A stretch of DNA of 64,000 bases, taken from positions 2,655,501 through 2,719,500 of the forward strand of contig NZ_CP017476.1 of assembly GCF_001761385.1 (NCBI RefSeq). The letters are read 5' to 3'. How positions within the stretch are numbered: position 1 is the first letter of the stretch; each line of letters begins with the position of its first letter. The position numbers and the translations under genes were made by a program. The notes below the pieces were generated by a model that saw nothing but the letters and a program-made list of their open reading frames with translations, ran no database searches and was not told the DNA's origin. The DNA is from Hydrogenophaga crassostreae (lineage in GTDB: Bacteria; Pseudomonadota; Gammaproteobacteria; Burkholderiales; Burkholderiaceae_C). Shown here in pieces: positions 47,004-57,158 of the stretch.

Positions 47004-48164
47004 ATGAATTCAACACAACGCCCCCCAGCCTCACACCTCCGCGCCACTGCGCCGAGGGTGGTTGCAGCTGTGGGCGGCGGCACCAAAGCCCACCGAGCGG
47101 TGGGCGACTGGACTGCTGGCGCCATCGCCGGCGACAACGACCCTCGTGAATGGCAACGCAGCCTGCGCTCAGTTGCTTCCACCAGCTCACCTCAGACCTG
47201 GGACTTGAGCGCAGTGCAGGCGCTGGACCATGTGGGCGCCCAAATCCTCTGGGATCTCTGGGGCCAGCAATGGCCCGTTCGCCTGGAGGCGCCAGCCCAT
47301 CACAAGGCGCTTCTGGAACGCATTGCCGCACTGTCCACCCCGGATGCGACATCGCTCAAGCCCACGCTGAGACAGCGCTACCTGGCGCTGGGTAAGGCGG
47401 TGATGGACATGGTGGGGCAACTGCGCGACTTCGTCACCTTGCTCGGCCAACTGGTGCTCGATTTGCTGGCACTGGTACGGGCGCCCGGGCGTGGCCCCTG
47501 GCGCGACGTGTCTGGGCACCTTTACCAATTCGGCGCCACTGCACTGCCCATCACCGCCCTGGTCGGATTCCTGATCGGCGTGGTGCTGGCCTACCTGAGC
47601 GCACAGCAACTCAAACAATTCGGCGCCGACGCCTTCATCGTCAACCTGCTCGGCATGTCGCTGGTGCGCGAGCTGGGCCCCATGCTTGCAGCCATCCTGG
47701 TCGCTGGCCGAACGGGCTCCGCCATCACGGCCCAGATTGGCGTGATGCGCGTCAATGAAGAGCTCGACGCCATGCGGGTCATGGGCATTCCCCTCGGCTA
47801 TCGACTGGTGATGCCCCGCGCGCTGGCGCTGGCGATCGCCATGCCACTGATCAGCGTATGGACCACAGTCATGGCACTGTTGGGTGGCATGTTCGCAGCC
47901 GATCTGGCGCTGGGCATTTCCCCGCAGTTCTTTTTCAACGCCCTGCCTGCGGCGGTGGATGTCAGCAACCTCATGCTCGCCGTCGGGAAAACGGTGGTGT
48001 TCGGTATTCTGATTGCCTTGGTGGCCTGCCACTTCGGCCTGCGCATCGAACCCAACACGGAAAGTCTGGGCAAGGGCACCACGGCTTCTGTGGTCACGTC
48101 GATTACCGTGGTGATTCTGGTCGATGCCATGTTTGCCATCGCTTTCAGGGACATCGGATTGTGA
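47004..48164 (+). CDS. STAS-MlaE lipid ABC transporter permease
   Basis: The product is 386 residues from ATG 47004. GTG 46956 has a better ribosome-binding site (AAGGG) and would add 16 residues. The N-terminal ~110 residues form a STAS-like domain (WDLSAVQALDHVGAQILWDL, then ERIAAL). The MlaE permease follows with ITALVGFLIGVVLAYLSAQQ, LGMSLVRELGPMLAAILVAG, GSAITAQIGVMRVNEELDAM and later membrane helices, ending LVDAMFAIAFRDIGL. It forms the inner-membrane channel of an MCE-type phospholipid transporter. The stop overlaps the next start (GTGA), so the two are translationally coupled. Confidence 0.92.
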   Translation: MNSTQRPPASHLRATAPRVVAAVGGGTKAHRAVGDWTAGAIAGDNDPREWQRSLRSVASTSSPQTWDLSAVQALDHVGAQILWDLWGQQWPVRLEAPAHHKALLERIAALSTPDATSLKPTLRQRYLALGKAVMDMVGQLRDFVTLLGQLVLDLLALVRAPGRGPWRDVSGHLYQFGATALPITALVGFLIGVVLAYLSAQQLKQFGADAFIVNLLGMSLVRELGPMLAAILVAGRTGSAITAQIGVMRVNEELDAMRVMGIPLGYRLVMPRALALAIAMPLISVWTTVMALLGGMFAADLALGISPQFFFNALPAAVDVSNLMLAVGKTVVFGILIALVACHFGLRIEPNTESLGKGTTASVVTSITVVILVDAMFAIAFRDIGL

Positions 48165-48967
48165 ACGCCAGCCCATCAACACCGCAGCTACCCGCCATCG
48201 AGGTTCGGGGCCTTTGGACCGTGTTTGGCGGCGGAGGTGCGCCCGAGTTCGTGGTGCACAAAGACCTGGACCTGATCATTTTCCAGGGTGAGATTCTCTC
48301 TCTGGTCGGGGGATCGGGCACGGGAAAAACCACCTTGCTTCGCCAGATTTTGGGCCTGGAACAACCTACACGCGGTGACATCCTCGTAATGGGACGTCCG
48401 GCTCAACAGATTGATGCGCGCATGGCAGCCAGCCGCGTGGGCATGCTGTTTCAGCAAGGCGCGCTGTTTTCCGCTTTCAGCGTCATCGACAACATCGCTT
48501 TTCCCCTGCTGGAGTTGGGCCGCCTGCCCGAACGCGTGGTGCGCGACGCAGCCATGGTCAAGCTGCAAATGGTGGGACTCAAGCCTGGCGATGCCCACAA
48601 GATGCCCGCCGACCTGTCGGGCGGCATGATCAAGCGAGTGGCCCTGGCGCGCTCTTTGATCATGGACCCGCCCATGCTGTTTCTCGATGAACCCACAGCC
48701 GGACTCGACCCCGAAAGCGCCGACGACTTTTGCAAGCTGTTAAGCGATCTGCACAAGCAACTCGGCCTGACGGTTGTCATGGTGACCCACGACATCGACA
48801 CACTGCTGGAGATATCCACCCGCATCGCCGTGTTGGCGGATCAAAAAGTGGCTGTGGTGGGGACACCGCAAGAAGTGATCGCCACGCCACACCCCTTCAT
48901 TCAACGCTACTTCCTGGGCAACCGGGGCCAGCGCGCGCTGCCGATCCTGGATCAGCTGACGCACTGA
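48161..48967 (+). CDS. MlaF-like lipid ABC transporter ATP-binding protein
   Basis: The product is 268 residues; GTG 48161 overlaps the permease stop. Walker A is GGSGTGKTT near 45, the Q-loop region RVGMLFQQGALFSAF, the signature LSGGMIKRVALARSL, Walker B LFLDEPTAGLD and the switch His in MVTHDID. All are intact. It powers lipid transfer between membranes together with the permease and MCE protein. The C-terminal ~30 residues run on as in MlaF-type ATPases. Confidence 0.95.
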   Translation: MNASPSTPQLPAIEVRGLWTVFGGGGAPEFVVHKDLDLIIFQGEILSLVGGSGTGKTTLLRQILGLEQPTRGDILVMGRPAQQIDARMAASRVGMLFQQGALFSAFSVIDNIAFPLLELGRLPERVVRDAAMVKLQMVGLKPGDAHKMPADLSGGMIKRVALARSLIMDPPMLFLDEPTAGLDPESADDFCKLLSDLHKQLGLTVVMVTHDIDTLLEISTRIAVLADQKVAVVGTPQEVIATPHPFIQRYFLGNRGQRALPILDQLTH

Positions 48968-48985
48968 GAAGAGAAAAAACACACC

Positions 48986-50008
48986 ATGGAAAACAAATCT
49001 CATGCCTGGGCCGCTGGCCTGTTTGTCGTCGCGGTGGCCGCACTGCTGCTGGGGCTGACCTCATGGCTCACCAGCGGCAAGCGGGTCGGCGATATTTATG
49101 AAATGTCGACCCAGGAATCGGTGACCGGTTTGTCTGAGCAGGCGGCCGTGCGATTTCGGGGCATCAACGTGGGTAAAGTGGTGCACATCGGGTTTGACCC
49201 TGCCAACCGTGAAAACGTATTGGTTCGTATCGATATCGACAAAGACCTGCCACTGAGCTCCAGCACCTACGCCACCCTGGGTTACCAGGGTGTGACCGGG
49301 CTCGCTTTCGTGCAGCTGGACAACGAAGGCCCTACCGGTAGCGCCTTGACCACGAACAGCAGCAACCCCACCCGCATCCCTTTGCGCCCCGGTCTGTTGA
49401 GCCAGTTCGCCGATCAGGGCACCTTTCTGCTGCAACAAGCCAAGAACATCTCGGAGCGCATCAGCACGCTGCTCTCGCCCGACAACCAGAAATCCATTCT
49501 TGACACGGTGGAAAGCATTGGCAAAAGCGCCGACAAGGTAGGCGCGGCGACGGAGCGCATTCAGGCCATTTTTGATGCCCAGCTGGGGCCACAGAAAACG
49601 GACATCCCGGGTCTGGTGGCCGACACCCAGGCGACCATGAAAACCCTGCAGGGCTCGGCAAGAGAAATCAATGCCACCGCGAAAGCCGCCACCGAAACCG
49701 CCCAGTCGCTCACAAAAATGGCCGACAGCCTGTCCAGACCCGGTGGCACGTTGGAGCAACTCGGCAACACCAGCCAGGCACTGGCTGACAGCGCCAAAGC
49801 GATCAATGCCACCGTATTGCCCAGCGTGGCCCGTGCCAGCGCCAGCGCCGGCCGCACCGCAGACGCGGCCACCCGGGCCGCCCAGAGCGCCGATCAGGTG
49901 CTGGACGGCATCATCGACAACCCGCAGAGCCTGATCTTTGGCGGTGGCGACGTTCGCCCTGGCCCGGGGGAGCCCGGCTTTGTGGCACCAGCGGCTTCAA
50001 CGCCTTGA
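48986..50008 (+). CDS. MlaD-family MCE-domain protein
   Basis: The product is 340 residues with GAGAAG upstream of ATG 48986. A single N-terminal membrane anchor (AAGLFVVAVAALLLGLTSWL) precedes the MCE domain (about 38-115: VTGLSEQAAVRFRGINVGKV, then YQGVTGLAFVQL). A long helical/coiled C-terminal part follows, with Thr/Ala-rich heptads such as ATAKAATETAQSLTKMADSL. MCE hexamers bind phospholipid in the periplasm and bridge the permease to outer-membrane partners. Confidence 0.93.
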   Translation: MENKSHAWAAGLFVVAVAALLLGLTSWLTSGKRVGDIYEMSTQESVTGLSEQAAVRFRGINVGKVVHIGFDPANRENVLVRIDIDKDLPLSSSTYATLGYQGVTGLAFVQLDNEGPTGSALTTNSSNPTRIPLRPGLLSQFADQGTFLLQQAKNISERISTLLSPDNQKSILDTVESIGKSADKVGAATERIQAIFDAQLGPQKTDIPGLVADTQATMKTLQGSAREINATAKAATETAQSLTKMADSLSRPGGTLEQLGNTSQALADSAKAINATVLPSVARASASAGRTADAATRAAQSADQVLDGIIDNPQSLIFGGGDVRPGPGEPGFVAPAASTP

Positions 50009-50053
50009 TGCCCGCCTGCAGCCCAGACCACCCTTCGCCTTAGGAGCAACCCC

Positions 50054-50674
50054 ATGTCATTGACCAGAATCCTTGCTTGCAGCCCGAAATCGCGCTCGCT
50101 CCTGTTGGTGCCGCTGGTTGGCCTGCTGGTGGCCTGCGCCACGCCGTCTGCGCCGGTGAGCAAAACCGTGTATGACTTCGGCGCCCCGGTGGCCCAGCCT
50201 GCTGGCTCCGGACCAACCCTGTCGCCCCTGGCTCTGGCTGAAATTCAAACCGCCTGGGGTCAAAACAGCACAGCCATGGAGTACCGCCTCGCTTACGCCA
50301 ACGGGCAGGAGCTGACGCCATATTCACAAGCCCGCTGGAGCATGCCGCCAGCGCACCTGGTGGCGCAACGCGTTCGCGAGGTGTTGAGCCAACAACAGCC
50401 AGTGGTCTCGCTGGGTGACAGTTCAACCGACTTCGTTTTGCAGCTCTCGCTGGAAACTTTCGGACAGATTTTTGACACCCCACAATCCAGCCGGGGCTCG
50501 GTGCAGCTTCGCGCCACCTTGCTCAAAGGTGACACCCTGGTGGCTCAGCGCAAGATTGTTGCCAATACACCCGCCCCCTCCAGCGATGCGGCTGGCGGTG
50601 CCCGGGCACTGAGCGATGCCACGCAAACAGCCGCCGCCGAGCTGGCCAGTTGGGTGGCCGAGCGCATGCGTTGA
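50054..50674 (+). CDS. ABC-type transport auxiliary lipoprotein (PqiC-like)
   Basis: The product is 206 residues. The signal peptide ends at the lipobox VGLLVACATP, so it is a lipoprotein. YDFGAPVAQPAGSGPTLSPL, then MEYRLAYANGQELTPYSQAR, WSMPPAHLVAQRV and SLETFGQIFDTP match the family that accompanies MCE transporters (PqiC/DUF330). It probably sits in the outer membrane and joins the MCE tunnel. It is the last gene of the four-gene lipid-transport operon. Confidence 0.88.
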   Translation: MSLTRILACSPKSRSLLLVPLVGLLVACATPSAPVSKTVYDFGAPVAQPAGSGPTLSPLALAEIQTAWGQNSTAMEYRLAYANGQELTPYSQARWSMPPAHLVAQRVREVLSQQQPVVSLGDSSTDFVLQLSLETFGQIFDTPQSSRGSVQLRATLLKGDTLVAQRKIVANTPAPSSDAAGGARALSDATQTAAAELASWVAERMR

Positions 50675-50741
50675 GCGTCGAAGCTGCTGAGGTCATTTAA
50701 CGCCACCGGTTCAACCCGCTATGCCGGTATCCTTCACGCCC

Positions 50742-52448
<1,707 letters not shown>

Positions 52449-52455
52449 AGAACAC

Positions 52456-53172
52456 ATGTCCTACATACTTGATGCCCTGAAACGGGCCGATGCCGAACGC
52501 AGCCAGGGCGCAGTGCTCCAGTCACTTGGCACCGAACCATCCGCAACATTCGCGCCCTCACGCCGGGCCCCTCGCTACCGTGCCTGGGGCATCGGTATCG
52601 CGGTTCTGGCACTGGTGGCTGCTGCTGCATGGCTCTGGTACGGGCGGAACACTCAGAACAGTGACCGTCCCGAACCCATGGCCACGGCACCCATGCCGGA
52701 CCTGCCCCCCGTTGAGACAAGCCCCCCGACTCAGGCACCAGCAACAGCCGCGCCTTCTGCGGTCGTCAACGCCCCCGCCATTGCCCAGGCTCCAGCCAAC
52801 GAACCAGACGGCAAGAAGCCGCCTGCGGCTCCCGTGCTTCCGATTCTGGCGAAAGCACCACCGACGCCCCCACCCCCTCGAAACACGCCAGCCGAGGCGA
52901 AGGCAAAAGCTTCGCCCGATGAACCTGTTGATGCCAAGAAAAAGCCCGCCAATACCGTGGTGGCATTGAGCCCGGCGCAGCGCGCCGCCTTGCCCCAGAT
53001 CGCCGTGAGCGGGTCGTCGTACTCGGCCAACGCCGCCCACCGCATGCTGATCGCCAATGGCCAGGTGGTCAAGGAAGGACAAGAGTTGTCGCCCGGCTTG
53101 CTGCTGGAAGCCATCGGGCCACACAGCGCCATCTTCAATCAGGGCGGCACGCGGTTCAACGTCAACTACTGA
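52456..53172 (+). CDS. GspB-domain general secretion protein
   Basis: The product is 238 residues; it starts MSYILDALKRADAERSQGAV, the usual GspB/ExeB opening. One membrane helix (WGIGIAVLALVAAAAWLWYG) and a long Pro/Ala-rich periplasmic spacer lead to the C-terminal GspB domain (QIAVSGSSYSANAAHRMLIA, then GQVVKEGQEL and ALGPHSAIFN-like AIGPHSAIFNQGG). It pairs with the preceding ATPase, 7 bases upstream. No other type II secretion genes lie in the window, so the main gsp cluster must be elsewhere. Confidence 0.92.
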   Translation: MSYILDALKRADAERSQGAVLQSLGTEPSATFAPSRRAPRYRAWGIGIAVLALVAAAAWLWYGRNTQNSDRPEPMATAPMPDLPPVETSPPTQAPATAAPSAVVNAPAIAQAPANEPDGKKPPAAPVLPILAKAPPTPPPPRNTPAEAKAKASPDEPVDAKKKPANTVVALSPAQRAALPQIAVSGSSYSANAAHRMLIANGQVVKEGQELSPGLLLEAIGPHSAIFNQGGTRFNVNY

Positions 53173-53193
53173 TCCGCTCTACCTGCCAGCAAC

Positions 53194-53823
53194 ATGAGCG
53201 CCACACCGCATCCCGCCATCTCACAGACGCGACACCTCAGCCATGCGTGGGGCAACCATGTGCTTTTTGAGGGGTTGAGCATCGCCATTCCGGCCGGGGT
53301 CACGCTGGTGCAAGGCGATGAGCAAACCGGCAAAACCACCTTGCTGCGCATTCTGGCAGGCGAGCTCGCGCCCAGCGGCGGCTGGGTCGAAACCCAGGGG
53401 CAGCGAGCCGACAAGCAACCCGAGACCTACGCCCCGATGGTGTTTCGCACCGACCCTCTGCACACCGCTCTGGACCAAACCAGTCCGTCTGCGTGGTTCA
53501 ACACCCTCCCCGACTGCTACCCCTTGCTCAACCCCGGCATGTTGGGCGCGCTGGTGAAGGATTTTGGCCTGTCGCCCCACATGGACAAGCCGCTGTACAT
53601 GCTTTCGGCAGGGAGCCGGCGCAAGGTGTGGATCAGTGCCGCGCTCGCTTCAGGCGCTGCGCTCACCTTGATCGACCAGCCCTTCGCTGCGCTCGATGGA
53701 CCTTCGATGCGCCTGTTGCGCGAGGTGTTGCAAGATTTTTCCGAGCAGGCGGGCCGAGCCTGCGTGATCGCCGACTATGAAGCACCCGAAGGCGTTCCAC
53801 TGGCCAGCACCATCCACCTTTAG
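53194..53823 (+). CDS. orphan ABC-type ATPase with Glu-to-Gln at the catalytic position
   Basis: The product is 209 residues. Walker A is GDEQTGKTTLLRIL, the signature LSAGSRRKVWISAAL and Walker B LTLIDQPFAALDG. The usual catalytic Glu after the Walker B Asp is Gln here. The nucleotide-binding core is somewhat short and the Q-loop region is divergent (MVFRTDPLHTAL). No permease is adjacent. It may bind ATP but hydrolyse it slowly, or act as a regulatory or structural ATPase. The next gene on the opposite strand begins only four bases after its stop. Confidence 0.85.
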   Translation: MSATPHPAISQTRHLSHAWGNHVLFEGLSIAIPAGVTLVQGDEQTGKTTLLRILAGELAPSGGWVETQGQRADKQPETYAPMVFRTDPLHTALDQTSPSAWFNTLPDCYPLLNPGMLGALVKDFGLSPHMDKPLYMLSAGSRRKVWISAALASGAALTLIDQPFAALDGPSMRLLREVLQDFSEQAGRACVIADYEAPEGVPLASTIHL

Positions 53824-53827
53824 ATGC

Positions 53828-55077
53828 TCACAACTTGCCCTGGCGGGTCAGTATGCGCACTTCGGCATGCAGGGTCTGGTGAACCGGGCACCGATCGGCA
53901 ATTTCGATCAGCCGCGCGCGCTGCGCCTCGTCCAGATCGCCTTGCAGTTCCACCACACGCACGATCTGGTCGACTTTGCCGTCACGGTTTTCGCAATCCT
54001 CACAGTCTGTGGCATGCACCTTGTCATGCACCAGCGCCACCCGAACCGAGGCCAGCGGCCATCGCTTGCGACGGGCATACATGCGCACTGTCATTGCAGT
54101 GCATGCGCCCAGCGCCGCGTTGAGCATGTCGTAGGGCGTTGGCCCCTCGTCATCACCACCCGCTGCCGCTGGTTCATCCATCAGGAACTGGTGCTGCCCC
54201 GCGCTGACCACCTGCGTAAAGCGGCCGGTTCCACGCTCGGAAACCACCACAACCCCTTCGCCGGCCACAGTGCTTGTGGATTCGGACTCGGGCAGCCTTG
54301 CAGGCTGGGGGACCTCCGAAGGCAGATACCGACGCGACCAGGCCGCAATCAGGCTCGCCGCAAACTGCGCGTCTTGCGCGTTGTTGAGCAAATGGTCAGC
54401 GCCATCAAGCGCCACAAACGATTTCGGGTGCACCGCGGTTTCAAAAATGCGGCGTGCGTTGTCCACCCCTACGGTCTGGTCGAGCGGCGCATGCAAGATA
54501 AGCAGGGGTTTGGCCAGCCCGCGAATGCGATCGGCCTGCGGTTGCCCGGCCAGATCCTGCACGAACTCGCGGCGAATGGTGAACTGGCGCCCCGCCAGCG
54601 ACACAGACGCCTCGCCCTCCTTTTCAATCACCTGCAGGCTTTCGCCGTCCAACTGATGGGTGACGTGCCCAGGCTCAAAGGGGGCACCCACTGTGACCAC
54701 GGCCCGGCAATCGTCGACACGTCTGGCCGCCGCCAGAACCGCTGCCCCCCCAGCGAATGTCCGATCAACAGCGAAGGCGCCCCATGGTGGGTACGCAACC
54801 AGGCGGCTGCGGCGAGCAGGTCGTCTACATTGGAACTGAAATGGGTGTTGGCGAAATCACCACCGCTGCCACCGAGGCCGGTGAAATCGAAGCGCAATAC
54901 GCCAAATCCCGCTTCCGACAGGGCCCGTGCAATGAACGCTGCGGCCTTGCTGTCTTTGGAGCAGGTGAAACAATGGGCAAAAACAGCCCAGGCGTGAGGC
55001 GCGTTGTCGGGCGTGTCCAGGCGCCCCGCCAAGGTCTCGCCCAGGCTGCCGGGAAATTCGATGCGTTCACTGGGCAT
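53828..55077 (-). pseudogene. bifunctional alpha/beta hydrolase - OsmC protein, split by a -1 frameshift
   Basis: Read from ATG 55077, the first ~108 residues are an alpha/beta hydrolase ([41 protein letters not shown] with the nucleophile Ser). After the seven-G run at 54745-54751 (minus-strand sense) the frame is lost and ends at 54628. One extra G would continue the frame as [14 protein letters not shown] and join [19 protein letters not shown], the second half read from 54700 down to 53828. That half ends in an OsmC domain with NAALGACTAMTVRMYA and DRCPVHQTL, the two peroxidatic/resolving Cys positions. The rejoined protein would be about 416 residues, the normal length of this fused family. 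The change could be a real inactivating mutation, phase variation or a homopolymer read error. Confidence 0.88.
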
Positions 55078-55300
55078 GGTTTGGATCTCTGTTTGTAGGG
55101 TGCGGTCGAGGCAAATGAAGCAGCGCCATCAGCGGCTCCAGAGCCGGCCACTGCTGGCCCGGTGGAGCGCTGAGTACGCCGTCGATGAACCCGTTGGTCA
55201 CAACAGGTCTTGATTCCTTACAAATCACCGGGCCGAGATCCAAGCCGGGGGTATTCCTGGAGGTCAGAAATTCACCTCGCCAGAGCGCGATAATTCCCCG

Positions 55301-55951
55301 ATGCGCATTCTTATCGATTTTTTCCCCATTGCCCTGTTCGTGGCAGCCTACAAGCTGTATGACATCTACACGGCAACGGCCGTGCTCATGGCGGCAACCG
55401 TGATTCAAACGGGCCTCATCTATGCAGTCGACCGCAAGCTTCAGACCATGCAGAAGGTCACCTTGGTGTTGGTGGTTGTTTTTGGTGTGTTGACATTGGC
55501 ACTCCACGATGAGCGTTTCATCAAATGGAAGCCCACAGTGCTTTACGCCAGCATGGCCATTGTTCTGGGCGCCGCTTTGTGGATCTGGAAGAAGAACTTC
55601 CTGCAGATTCTGCTCGGCAGCCAGCTCAGCCTGCCGCAAGCGGTATGGGCGAGACTGACTGTGATCTGGGTCACCTATTTTCTTTTCATGGCCACACTGA
55701 ATGGCTATGTGGCGGCCCTGTATTCGACCGAAGACTGGGTAAATTTCAAGATCTGGGGGTACGCCTTTCCGATCATTTTTATCGTTGGACAAGGGCTCTA
55801 TATCTCCCGCTACATCGGCGATGACACCCCCTCCAAAGATGCCCCCCCAACACCGAGAAAGATGCCTCATGAGCGACCACGATTCCGCCATCCCCACGGC
55901 CGATGCCCTGCGCACATGCCTGGAAAAGGCGCTGGCCCCCGAGTCGCTTGA
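55301..55951 (+). CDS. yciB: septation protein A (YciB/IspZ family), C-terminus probably frameshifted
   Basis: The product is 216 residues as read, about 30 longer than usual. It is a five-helix membrane protein ([85 protein letters not shown]), the YciB pattern. After residue ~180 the tail runs through a seven-C run at 55842-55848 and overlaps bolA by 83 bases. With eight C the protein would end ...[11 protein letters not shown] with TGA overlapping the bolA ATG as ATGA, giving 190 residues. YciB acts at the inner membrane in cell division and envelope upkeep. Confidence 0.88.
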   Translation: MRILIDFFPIALFVAAYKLYDIYTATAVLMAATVIQTGLIYAVDRKLQTMQKVTLVLVVVFGVLTLALHDERFIKWKPTVLYASMAIVLGAALWIWKKNFLQILLGSQLSLPQAVWARLTVIWVTYFLFMATLNGYVAALYSTEDWVNFKIWGYAFPIIFIVGQGLYISRYIGDDTPSKDAPPTPRKMPHERPRFRHPHGRCPAHMPGKGAGPRVA

Positions 55952-56150
55952 GGTTGTCGATGAAAGCGAAGCCCATGCCGGCCATGCTGGGTCCAACGGT
56001 CTGGGCTACGGCACCCATTTCCGCGTGCGCATTGGCGGCAAGGCATTCGAAGGCAAAACGCGGGTCGCACAACACCGGCTTGTGTATGATGCGCTGCAAA
56101 AATTCACCGATGCCGGGCTGCACGCATTGGCCATAGAAGTTCAGCGCTGA
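55869..56150 (+). CDS. BolA family protein
   Basis: The product is 93 residues from ATG 55869. The pattern [20 protein letters not shown], then [30 protein letters not shown] and the final [11 protein letters not shown] matches BolA/YrbA proteins. The His residues are candidates for iron-sulphur binding with a monothiol glutaredoxin. It is downstream of septation protein A and upstream of a parvulin, a gene order common in Burkholderiales. Confidence 0.93.
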   Translation: MSDHDSAIPTADALRTCLEKALAPESLEVVDESEAHAGHAGSNGLGYGTHFRVRIGGKAFEGKTRVAQHRLVYDALQKFTDAGLHALAIEVQR

Positions 56151-56230
56151 CACCCATTTCACCCCCGTTGGCCGGGAACCCCAAGGGCCCGGACCCACTC
56201 CAATTTGTCATTTCACTCCTGAGGAACACC

Positions 56231-57010
56231 ATGAAGTTTTCATTGACGGCACTCACCGCAGCCGCCCTGTTGGTCGCAGCCCCATGGGCCACCGCACAAA
56301 ACGTTGCCATCGTGAACGGCAAAGCTGTTCCCATGGCACGGGTTGAAGCACTCGCCAAACAGGTTGAGGCTGGCGGACAAAAGGTGGACGAGGCCACCCG
56401 CGCCCAACTCAAGCAAGAGGTCATCATGCGCGAGGTGTTCATGCAGGAAGCCGAAAAGCGCGGCGTGGCCGGCGGCGATGACTACAAAATTCAGATGGAA
56501 CTCGCTCGCCAGTCACTGATGATTCGCGCCCTGTTTGCCAACGAAGAAAAGGCCCACCCTGTCACCGATGCCGACATTCAGGCCGAATACGACAAATTTG
56601 CTGCTGCCAATGGCGGCAAAGAATACCGAGCCCGCCACATTCTGGTGGACAAAGAAGACGACGCCAAGGCCATCATCACCCAGCTCAAAGGTGGCGCCAA
56701 ATTTGAAGACATCGCGAAAAAACAGTCCAAAGACCCAGGATCCGGCGCCAATGGTGGCGATCTCGACTGGGCCAATGCGGCCAGCTACGTGACCGAGTTC
56801 TCCGAAGCCATGATCAAACTGGGCAAAGGCGAGATGACTGAAGCGCCCGTGAAGAGCCAGTTTGGCTGGCACGTGATCCGCGTGGACGACATCCGTCAGG
56901 CTCAACTGCCCAAGCTCGAAGAGATCAAAGACCAGATCGGTCAGCAACTCAAGCAGCAGCGCCTCGCGACTTTCCAGAACTCCTTGCGCGAAAAAGCCAA
57001 GGTGGAATAA
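56231..57010 (+). CDS. exported parvulin-type peptidyl-prolyl isomerase
   Basis: The product is 259 residues; GAGGA precedes ATG 56231. The signal peptide is MKFSLTALTAAALLVAAPWA with cleavage after ATA. A SurA-like N-terminal helical region (about 25-125) leads to the parvulin domain (YRARHILVDKEDDAKAIITQ, then GANGGDLDWANAASYVTEFS, and SQFGWHVIRVDDIR), with the conserved His and Phe/Met positions. It assists folding of exported and outer-membrane proteins. An intrinsic terminator follows. Confidence 0.93.
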   Translation: MKFSLTALTAAALLVAAPWATAQNVAIVNGKAVPMARVEALAKQVEAGGQKVDEATRAQLKQEVIMREVFMQEAEKRGVAGGDDYKIQMELARQSLMIRALFANEEKAHPVTDADIQAEYDKFAAANGGKEYRARHILVDKEDDAKAIITQLKGGAKFEDIAKKQSKDPGSGANGGDLDWANAASYVTEFSEAMIKLGKGEMTEAPVKSQFGWHVIRVDDIRQAQLPKLEEIKDQIGQQLKQQRLATFQNSLREKAKVE

Positions 57011-57036
57011 GCCCGGGCAATCTGGCCCACGCGACT

Positions 57037-57061
57037 ACGCGGCTTCGGCCGCGTTTTTTTT
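57037..57061 (+). terminator. rho-independent terminator after the parvulin gene
   Basis: Stem ACGCGGC/GCCGCGT with a TTCG tetraloop and a run of eight T beginning at 57054. Confidence 0.93.
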
Positions 57062-57158
57062 GGCCGAAAGGGTGAAGCTACTCGCCCTCTTTCACGGCCC
57101 CGATGCTGCCGACTGCGGCCTTTTGCCCATAATGAAGACCGTTCAAGGAGAGCCATTG

